Positions 1 through 4,576 of a stretch of 11,117 nucleotides of DNA are shown here, piece by piece. The position numbers and the translations under genes are program-made. The notes under the pieces are model-generated. The model searched no databases, was not told the DNA's origin, and saw only the letters and a list, made by a program, of their open reading frames with translations. The DNA is from an uncultured Collinsella sp. (GTDB lineage Bacteria; Actinomycetota; Coriobacteriia; Coriobacteriales; Coriobacteriaceae): positions 1 through 11,117 of the forward strand of contig CABUSH010000042.1 in the NCBI GenBank assembly GCA_902494195.1. Direction: 5' to 3'. Each line of letters opens with the position of its first letter. The stretch's first letter is position 1.

Positions 1-125
1 ATTACGGGGCTGGACCTGTATTACTTGACCATGGGAAAATTGCGAAATTAAAACCGCAGGTAGATGGCTTGTCAAAAATTGAAAATGGCCGGTATGGATG
101 GGGGTCTCCGAATTAGCCCCGTAAT
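1..125. repeat. Inverted repeat ends bounding a ~125-bp segment
   Basis: ATTACGGGGCT at 1-11 is the exact reverse complement of AGCCCCGTAAT at 115-125. The 11-bp arms bound about 103 bp of unremarkable sequence. This could be a small non-autonomous repeat element or the closing helix of a structured RNA. The left arm starts exactly at the window edge, so the true arm may be longer. Confidence 0.4.
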
Positions 126-183
126 CCGGCATAGTTTTGAAATGGCACTAAAGTAGGCACAAGCTAAATACCGATTCCAAGGA

Positions 184-252
184 TAGTTGCGGTGGAATAG
201 TTCCTGGATGCCGGGGTTTTGGCGGAAATCAGGAACTATTTCACCGCAATTG
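184..252. repeat. Long hairpin with 20-bp arms
   Basis: The left arm 187-206 (TTGCGGTGGAATAGTTCCTG) and right arm 230-249 (CAGGAACTATTTCACCGCAA) pair over 20 positions with a single G:T wobble. Wobble and A:T pairs extend the stem to about 184/252. The loop is 23 nt. It is far longer than needed for a terminator and has no U-run on either side. It sits about 55 bp after the stop codon of the DUF1667 gene, so it could shield the 3' end of the operon mRNA or be a dispersed palindromic element. Confidence 0.7.
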
Positions 253-276
253 AGGAGGGGGGGTGGATGGTGGGGT

Positions 277-305
277 AGCTAAAAGAGCCCCGTCCTAAAT
301 TAGCT
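277..305 (-). terminator. Weak hairpin immediately 3' of the DUF1667 gene
   Basis: AGCTAA (277-282) pairs with TTAGCT (300-305) around a 17-nt loop, just after the TAA stop at 308-310 on the minus strand. GGGG (272-275) and CCCC (288-291) offer a competing pairing. There is no proper U-tract, so calling it a terminator rests on position only. The larger hairpin at 184-252 is an alternative transcript end. Confidence 0.25.
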
Positions 306-307
306 GC

Positions 308-706
308 TTAGGCTGGGTCGATGTCCATGCTGGCGATGAGGTCGATGCCCGTGTTGAGAAGGTCTTCCAGCACGATGTCGCCCATGTGGATGGGGGCGTT
401 GACGACTAGACCGCGTAAGAGGTCCATGGCCTGGGCGTGGAGTGCCAGTGGGATGGCTTCGGCGGTGCGCACGGGGAGCAGGGCTTCGTCGCCGCCAGAT
501 ACTGCTACGGTCGTCGTGAGCACGCGCATGGGGCAGGTGAGCTCCTGATGCGCGAATTTATCACCGCGCGGGCAGTTGTTGCCGGTTACGGAGTGCACTT
601 CCACCACGGCGCCATTGGCTTCGCGCTCCACCTCTACGGTCAGAAGGCATTCGGATGGGCAGGTCGTGCAGTTGAACCACAGCGTTTCAATCACGTTGTC
701 GCTCAT
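308..706 (-). CDS. DUF1667 Cys-rich protein, third gene of the glycerol-3-phosphate oxidoreductase operon
   Basis: A 132-residue cytosolic protein. It matches the DUF1667 pattern: an N-terminal cysteine cluster (C13, C16, C20), then GNNCPRG with C45 and C58, a LTTTVAVSGGD strand, a VRT segment and a C-terminal APIHMGDIVLEDLLNTG stretch. The five cysteines suggest a metal or Fe-S site. DUF1667 proteins are commonly encoded directly after a GlpA-like FAD protein and a second FAD/NAD oxidoreductase, as here, and are thought to be a small subunit of that complex; the role is inferred from context. The ATG at 704-706 lies 3 nt after the stop of the preceding gene, with GAGGAGG upstream (about 715-721 on the minus strand), so translation is probably coupled. 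Length is normal for the family. No signal peptide or membrane segment is visible. Confidence 0.88.
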   Translation of the reverse strand: MSDNVIETLWFNCTTCPSECLLTVEVEREANGAVVEVHSVTGNNCPRGDKFAHQELTCPMRVLTTTVAVSGGDEALLPVRTAEAIPLALHAQAMDLLRGLVVNAPIHMGDIVLEDLLNTGIDLIASMDIDPA

Positions 707-709
707 AGC

Positions 710-2056
710 TTATGCCTCCTCGATGGGATCGACGGATAGGACAATCTCGCTGACGCCCAGGTTGAGTGCGCGTTGAATCACCTTTGCCGGCAGTGGAAAG
801 CTTTCCATGACGCTCGGCTTAAATGCACGTACCTTGCCTGCGAACAATTCCTCGCCGCCAGCGAGAATGCGCACGCGGGCGGCGTCGACCGGTCGGCGTA
901 CGCGGAAGTTAAGTTTGGTGAGTGCCACGGCCGTAATGCGTCCCGGCAGCGCGTATCCTGCAATGCCGGCAGGGGAGACGGTGAGCTTGCAGTCCGGAAC
1001 GGCGCCCCCGCCGCTCCCCAGCGCGTATGCTGCCGCAGCCTCACCAGCGCGCTCGGACTCGGTCGTTACGTTGTCGGCCAGGTCGTGCACGTGCAGCACG
1101 TTGCCGCAGGCAAAGATGCCCGGCACGCCCGTCTGCAGGCTCTGGTCAACCACGGCGCCGCGCGTGCGCGGGTCAAGCTCAACGCCCGCGCCCACCGAAA
1201 GCTCGTTCTCGGGAATCAGGCCCACCGAAAGCAGCAGCGTGTCGCACGGAACAACGCGCTCGGTCCCTGGAATGGGTGCCAGGTGCTCGTCGACCTGACT
1301 CACCTCGACGGCTTCCACGCGGTCGTGTCCGATCACGCGCGTGACGGTGGTGGACAGGTGCAGCGGAATGCCAAAGTCGTCCAGGCAGTTCTTGACGTTG
1401 CGGCGCAGGCCGTTGGCGTACGGCATGAGCTCGTACACGCCCTCGACTGATATTCCCTCGAGCGTGCAGCGGCGCGCCATGATGAGCCCGATGTCGCCCG
1501 AGCCCAAAATGACGGCACGCGAACCGGGCTTGAGATTTTCGATATTGATGTATCGCTGCGCCAAACCTGCCGTAAACACGCCGGCGGGGCGGCTGCCAGG
1601 GATCTTGATCTCGCTGCGGGTGCGCTCGCGGCATCCCATTGCAAGGACGACCGCACGTCCGGTGAGCTGCAGCATGCCGGCACGGCTCATGAGCGTGACG
1701 GTATGGAACGCGGCGGCTTCCGCGCCCTCGCCTGAATCGATCCCAAGCACCATGCTGTTCAGGAACAGCGCAATGTCGGTTGCGTGCACCTGGTCGATAA
1801 AGCGCTGCGCGTACTCGGGACCGGTGAGCTCCTGCTTAAAGTGCGACAGGCCAAAGCCGGGGTGGATGCACTGGCGGAGGATTCCTCCCAGGTGCCGCTC
1901 GCGTTCCACGATGGCCACGCGTGCGCCTGCCTTATGCGCGGCCATCGCGGCCGCCATGCCGGCAGGTCCGCCGCCGATAACGACCACGTCGAAGGCTTGC
2001 GTTTGTACGGCTTCTACTACGCCGCAATCAATCGCACTCGATTTGAATTCCGCCAT
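710..2056 (-). CDS. FAD/NAD(P)-dependent pyridine-nucleotide-disulfide-type oxidoreductase, second subunit of the GlpA-like complex
   Basis: A 448-residue protein with two Rossmann folds. The first FAD fingerprint is VVVIGGGPAGMAAA at residues 24-37, with the acidic strand end IVERE near 49-53. The second dinucleotide site is VILGSGDIGLIMARR near 182-196, followed by the ATG-like LLLSVGLIPENEL (274-286) and the C-terminal FAD motif GIFACGNVLHVHD (313-325). No redox-active CxxC is seen at the usual thioredoxin-reductase position. Such proteins pair with GlpA-like and DUF1667 proteins and probably pass electrons between the dehydrogenase subunit and NAD or a membrane acceptor; this is inferred from operon structure. 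The ATG at 2054-2056 follows the upstream TAG by 1 nt (TAG-G-ATG), with AGGGGGT in the end of the upstream gene as ribosome binding site. About 20 residues precede the FAD fold, which is slightly long but has no clear targeting signal. Confidence 0.9.
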   Translation of the reverse strand: MAEFKSSAIDCGVVEAVQTQAFDVVVIGGGPAGMAAAMAAHKAGARVAIVERERHLGGILRQCIHPGFGLSHFKQELTGPEYAQRFIDQVHATDIALFLNSMVLGIDSGEGAEAAAFHTVTLMSRAGMLQLTGRAVVLAMGCRERTRSEIKIPGSRPAGVFTAGLAQRYINIENLKPGSRAVILGSGDIGLIMARRCTLEGISVEGVYELMPYANGLRRNVKNCLDDFGIPLHLSTTVTRVIGHDRVEAVEVSQVDEHLAPIPGTERVVPCDTLLLSVGLIPENELSVGAGVELDPRTRGAVVDQSLQTGVPGIFACGNVLHVHDLADNVTTESERAGEAAAAYALGSGGGAVPDCKLTVSPAGIAGYALPGRITAVALTKLNFRVRRPVDAARVRILAGGEELFAGKVRAFKPSVMESFPLPAKVIQRALNLGVSEIVLSVDPIEEA

Positions 2057-2057
2057 C

Positions 2058-3512
2058 CTAGCGCACCCCCTTCAGTGGTCCCTCAACCAGCCAAGATCCG
2101 GCATCCTCCAACAATACCTCGCTGGGGTCGCAGCCCAACTCGCGCGCCAGGATCGCCACCACGCGGCTCTGGCAAAAGCCACTTTGGCACCGACCCATGC
2201 CGGCGCGACAGCGGCGCTTGACGCCTTCGACCGAAACCGCGCCCGGCTGGCGTCGGATCGCGGCCACAATCTCGGCCTCGGGCACCGTCTCGCAGCGGCA
2301 GACAATCTGTCCCCACGCGGGATCGGACTCAATGAGTTCTTCCTTGCGAGCCAGCGGTGCGCGGTCAAAGTCGTCCGGTGCGCGGCGAATTGGGTTCCAG
2401 TCCGCTCGCTCGTGCAGCTCCACGCCCGCCTCACGCATCACACGCTCCATGCGCTCGGCAATGGCCGGCGCGCTTGCCACGCCCGGCGACTGAATGCCCG
2501 CCGCCTGGAAAAGCCCTGGCACCACGGCCGACTGTCCAATAAAGAAGTCGTTCGTTCCCTGAATGACCGGACGCCCGCCGGCAAATGCGCGTACTACTCG
2601 GCGCGTATCCAGATCGGGCACCAGCTTTCGCGCGCCGGTCAGCAGCGCGTTCACATCGCTCGCATAGGTCTGCGTATCGCCTGCCTCGCGCACGGCGGCC
2701 GTGGCGGTTATCACGGTGTTGCCATGCACGGTGCCCGTCACGATAACGCCCTTCGATATCGGCGTCGGTACGGGGTAGAGCGGCATAAGCGTGCGCGGCT
2801 CCCTGTCCAGCACCACGATGTTGCCCTGACGCCAGACCATCTGAAACTCCTCGGCGCCCGCCATATGCGAGATGTCAGCGGCGCCGTTGCCCGCGGCGTT
2901 GATCAGGTAGCGGCAGCGAACGTTGCCAGCGGGGGTCGCCAGCGTAAAGCGCATGTCGTCGCCCGATCCCGCGACTTCAATCGCCTCCACCGGCGCGGAC
3001 CGCATAAACGTCACCCCGTTGGCCACGGCGTTCTCCAGCGCGGCGATGGCAACCTCAAACGGGTCGACAAACCCAGTGGAGGGGCACCACAACGCGCACG
3101 TTGCATCGGCACTGGCACGCGGCTCCAGTTCGTGGATGCGGTCGGGTCCGACGATCGACAGCTCGGGCACACCGTTGGCAAGGCCGTTGCACCGCAGCTT
3201 CTCCAGCTGCGCGCGGTCCTCGTCGTTAAAGCCCAACACCATCGACCCGGTGCGGCAGAACAGAAAGCCCAGCTCCTGGGCCCATGTGCCATATAGCTCG
3301 CAACCACGGGCGTTGACCTGCGCCTTTACCGTGCCCGGCGCAGGATCGTAGCCGGTGTGCACCAGGCCGCCGTTGGCCTTCGACGCGCCTAGCGCAATAT
3401 CGTTAGCCGCCTCGACCACGCAAATGGAAAGGTCAAACCTCGCGAGCTGCCGCGCGATGGCGCACCCGGTGATGCCCGCGCCGACAATCGCGATATCAAA
3501 CGTTTCTGTCAC
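2058..3512 (-). CDS. glpA: GlpA-like FAD-dependent glycerol-3-phosphate dehydrogenase with C-terminal BFD-like [2Fe-2S] domain
   Basis: A 484-residue DAO-family flavoprotein expected to oxidise glycerol-3-phosphate to dihydroxyacetone phosphate during anaerobic growth, at the inner face of the membrane. The FAD fingerprint FDIAIVGAGITGCAIA spans residues 5-20, the FAD-contacting segment ASKANGGLVHTGYD 43-56, and the C-terminal FAD motif with GLFQAAGIQSPGVASAPA 333-350. A BFD-like iron-sulfur domain follows: CRCE (C405, C407), GVKRRCRAGMG (430-440) and C442/C447. C435 replaces the more usual Thr in KRRTRAGMG. The start is a GTG at 3510-3512 preceded by GGGAGG, which fits better than any internal ATG because the FAD strand begins only a few residues later. 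It is the first gene of a leftward three-gene operon. An L-2-hydroxyglutarate oxidase-type function is the main alternative, but the BFD tail and the partner genes favour GlpA. No glpK or glpF is in view. Confidence 0.85.
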   Translation of the reverse strand: MTETFDIAIVGAGITGCAIARQLARFDLSICVVEAANDIALGASKANGGLVHTGYDPAPGTVKAQVNARGCELYGTWAQELGFLFCRTGSMVLGFNDEDRAQLEKLRCNGLANGVPELSIVGPDRIHELEPRASADATCALWCPSTGFVDPFEVAIAALENAVANGVTFMRSAPVEAIEVAGSGDDMRFTLATPAGNVRCRYLINAAGNGAADISHMAGAEEFQMVWRQGNIVVLDREPRTLMPLYPVPTPISKGVIVTGTVHGNTVITATAAVREAGDTQTYASDVNALLTGARKLVPDLDTRRVVRAFAGGRPVIQGTNDFFIGQSAVVPGLFQAAGIQSPGVASAPAIAERMERVMREAGVELHERADWNPIRRAPDDFDRAPLARKEELIESDPAWGQIVCRCETVPEAEIVAAIRRQPGAVSVEGVKRRCRAGMGRCQSGFCQSRVVAILARELGCDPSEVLLEDAGSWLVEGPLKGVR

Positions 3513-3529
3513 AGTGCCTCCCAGACGAG

Positions 3530-3544
3530 TTGACAGGCTGTCAA
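3530..3544. promoter_or_regulatory. Perfect palindrome TTGACA-n3-TGTCAA next to the glp start, probable operator
   Basis: TTGACAGGCTGTCAA has exact 6-bp arms around a 3-bp centre and ends 18 bp upstream of the GTG start of the GlpA-like gene. Its place between a presumed promoter and the start codon suits a repressor site, but each arm also equals the consensus -35 hexamer, so a promoter role in either direction is possible. The cognate regulator is not in the window. Confidence 0.45.
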
Positions 3545-3682
3545 TAAGACTATCCTACGGTCTGCACACCTCCCAGCGCGGTGGCAATGCGGCGAACAGC
3601 CCCGCAGCACCCGCCAACGGCAGGCGAGGGGAGACCCGGCAATGTCGACAACCTCGTCTGCCGACAACTACGGCAACCGTTC

Positions 3683-3739
3683 GTCTCGATCTGTAACAGT
3701 TAGACGAGGATTTGGGTTCCAGATGTTACAGATTGAGAC
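3683..3739. repeat. Palindromic repeat unit 1 (GTCTCGATCTGTAACA type)
   Basis: The left arm GTCTCGATCTGTAACA (3683-3698) and right arm TGTTACAGATTGAGAC (3724-3739) form a 16-bp inverted repeat with one wobble pair and a 25-bp centre. An almost identical unit starts exactly 81 bp further on. The gene-free location and paired copies suggest a dispersed intergenic palindrome family or a tandem regulator binding site. Confidence 0.75.
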
Positions 3740-3763
3740 ATTTGCCATGCGGGTCCTCCGTTT

Positions 3764-3820
3764 GTCTCGATCTGTAACATCTAGACCTGGATTCAGCTCC
3801 CACCTGTTACAGATTGAGAT
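3764..3820. repeat. Palindromic repeat unit 2 (GTCTCGATCTGTAACA type)
   Basis: The left arm (3764-3779) is identical to that of unit 1. The right arm TGTTACAGATTGAGAT (3805-3820) differs only in its last base. The centre shares TAGAC and GGATT with unit 1 but otherwise diverges. Arm-to-arm spacing and the 81-bp offset are the same on both sides, so the units arose by duplication or are held in fixed register. Confidence 0.75.
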
Positions 3821-3893
3821 GTTTGTGTCCGCGCCAGCCCCGCTCCTAGCCGTGGTCCCATATAAATAAACCCCGTGGTAAACTTGACCGGAC

Positions 3894-3902
3894 TGTTAAT
3901 AT
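3894..3902 (+). promoter_or_regulatory. Possible extended -10 for the zinc-ribbon gene
   Basis: TGTTAATAT reads as an extended -10 (TG-n-TAATAT) 18 bp before the ATG at 3920. There is no good -35 at 17 bp and the 5' leader would be very short. TATAAATAAA at 3861-3870 is a competing -10. Only one of the two can be right. Confidence 0.25.
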
Positions 3903-3919
3903 TCCGAAAGGTATCCGTA

Positions 3920-4351
3920 ATGTCCAAGTACATCTCCGAGCTCATGTCGCCGCAGCTTATGGGCGTCGTCTATGCCTTTGTTGGCTTTATCATCGCCCTG
4001 TATGTGCTGTCGGTCGTTTATGTGTTCATCGACGCTCGCCGCCGCGGCGCCAGCGCCTACGTGGCATGGGGCATCATCGCCCTCATCCCGTTTGTGGGCC
4101 TCATCGCCTACCTGGTCCTGCGCCCGCACTCCTACGCGTCCGATCGCGAGGAGCAGGAGCTGGACATGGCCCTGCGCGAGCGCCAGCTTGCCCAGTACGG
4201 CACCTGCCCGCAGTGCGGCGCGCCCATCGAGAAGGACTTCGTCGTCTGCCCGGTGTGCGATACCCAGGTTCGTAACGTCTGCCCCAGCTGCCATCGCCCG
4301 CTCGATGCGCACTGGAAGGTTTGCCCCTACTGCCGAACTCGCATCCAGTAA
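3920..4351 (+). CDS. Membrane-anchored double zinc-ribbon protein (PLDc_N-like membrane region)
   Basis: A 143-residue protein of unknown specific function. Two hydrophobic segments, about residues 14-36 and 48-67, flank a short Arg-rich turn (DARRRG, 39-43). The second reads WGIIALIPFVGLIAYLVLR, resembling the two-helix phospholipase D-nuclease N-terminal (PLDc_N) membrane module. An acidic, probably helical linker (75-92) leads to a C-terminal double zinc ribbon with four CxxC knuckles: C96/C99, C110/C113, C121/C124 and C135/C138. The zinc ribbons are probably cytosolic. The chosen ATG has GAAAGG upstream; an in-frame start at 3875 would add 15 residues without a better ribosome site and lies across promoter-like sequence. 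The gene stands alone, 225 bp before thrS, which has its own promoter. Such proteins often act as small membrane scaffolds or regulators, but nothing here shows which. Confidence 0.8.
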   Translation: MSKYISELMSPQLMGVVYAFVGFIIALYVLSVVYVFIDARRRGASAYVAWGIIALIPFVGLIAYLVLRPHSYASDREEQELDMALRERQLAQYGTCPQCGAPIEKDFVVCPVCDTQVRNVCPSCHRPLDAHWKVCPYCRTRIQ

Positions 4352-4373
4352 CGCATCCATCGCCGGGCCGGTC

Positions 4374-4402
4374 GCAAGCCACGGGCACACCGCAAGCCAC
4401 GC
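4374..4402. repeat. Short direct repeat CGCAAGCCACG x2
   Basis: CGCAAGCCACG occurs at 4374-4384 and 4392-4402, an 18-bp period, in the GC-rich spacer after the zinc-ribbon gene. It may be chance or a small slippage product. Confidence 0.3.
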
Positions 4403-4446
4403 GCGCCCCACATCCCGCCCCACGCGATGAAGCATGCGTAGAAAAT

Positions 4447-4477
4447 CGCCCGCCGTTCCATTAAGGTGCGGCGGGCG
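4447..4477. terminator. GC-rich hairpin between the zinc-ribbon gene and thrS
   Basis: CGCCCGCCG (4447-4455) pairs perfectly with CGGCGGGCG (4469-4477) around a 13-nt loop. The plus-strand flank CTTGTAT is only weakly U-rich, while the minus-strand flank reads ATTTTCT. It probably ends the upstream transcript before the thrS promoter, and may also stop antisense transcription. It lies 95 bp after the upstream stop codon and abuts the -35 of thrS. Confidence 0.55.
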
Positions 4478-4478
4478 C

Positions 4479-4506
4479 TTGTATACCAAGGCAACCTGCC
4501 TATAAT
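4479..4506 (+). promoter_or_regulatory. thrS promoter
   Basis: A perfect -10 TATAAT at 4501-4506 is preceded at 16 bp by TTGTAT (4479-4484), a partial -35. Transcription would begin near 4512, giving a 5' leader of about 65 nt. No T-box features fit in that length, and a 10-bp inverted repeat begins at the last base of the -10. Confidence 0.65.
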
Positions 4507-4550
4507 GATGCAAGTCAAAAACGCCGAGCGCATCGCACGCACTTGCATCA
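4506..4550. promoter_or_regulatory. Perfect 10-bp inverted repeat at the thrS transcription start
   Basis: TGATGCAAGT (4506-4515) and ACTTGCATCA (4541-4550) are exact complements, 35 bp centre to centre. The left arm overlaps the -10 and presumed start site, so a DNA operator is more likely than an RNA stem, although a partial 5' stem could form if transcription starts at 4507. The function is unknown. Confidence 0.45.
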
Positions 4551-4576
4551 GGCATCCGAGAGGAGAAAACATACCC

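Larger units (their letters stand above)
1..307. other. Gene-free region downstream of the glp-type operon, rich in inverted repeats
   Basis: No coding frame of convincing length or composition is visible. The stretch is more AT-rich than the genes and is dominated by dyad symmetries, listed separately: ATTACGGGGCT at 1-11 with its exact complement at 115-125, a long hairpin at 184-252, and AGCTAA/TTAGCT at 277-305. A motif of TGGATGG, a G-run, a short loop and AGCCCCGT occurs twice (95-122 and 264-293). The region lies 3' of the leftward operon, so it may carry its transcript end, but no stem followed by a clear U-run is present on the minus strand. Confidence 0.6.
3513..3919. other. Divergent intergenic region between the glp-type operon and the zinc-ribbon gene
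   Basis: About 400 bp without a gene. On the glp side it holds a perfect 15-bp palindrome (3530-3544), and centrally two palindromic repeat units (3683-3739 and 3764-3820). On the right it has AT-rich patches TATAAATAAA (3861-3870) and TGTTAATATT (3894-3903) ahead of the next gene. No clean -35/-10 pair for the glp operon is visible, which is compatible with an activator-dependent promoter. Positions 3545-3682 are GC-rich with no clear signal. Confidence 0.55.

Noticed and set aside
1341..3296. A plus-strand open frame of 651 codons
   Set aside because: It is the antisense shadow of the two FAD oxidoreductase genes, whose motifs are unambiguous on the minus strand.
3355..3696. Small plus-strand open frame across the glp start region
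   Set aside because: It is mostly antisense to the GlpA-like gene, low in complexity, and lacks a ribosome site or any recognisable family.
3683..3820. Possible CRISPR array
   Set aside because: There are only two units, each an internal inverted repeat with an 81-bp period and no spacers of uniform length between short direct repeats.
4507..4576. T-box riboswitch upstream of thrS
   Set aside because: The leader after the TATAAT box is about 65 nt, too short for specifier and antiterminator domains, and no T-box consensus or terminator was found in it.
4466..4576. Longer N-terminus for ThrRS that might restore the TGS domain
   Set aside because: The 37 added residues do not resemble TGS and their codons cover the -10 box and the inverted repeat.
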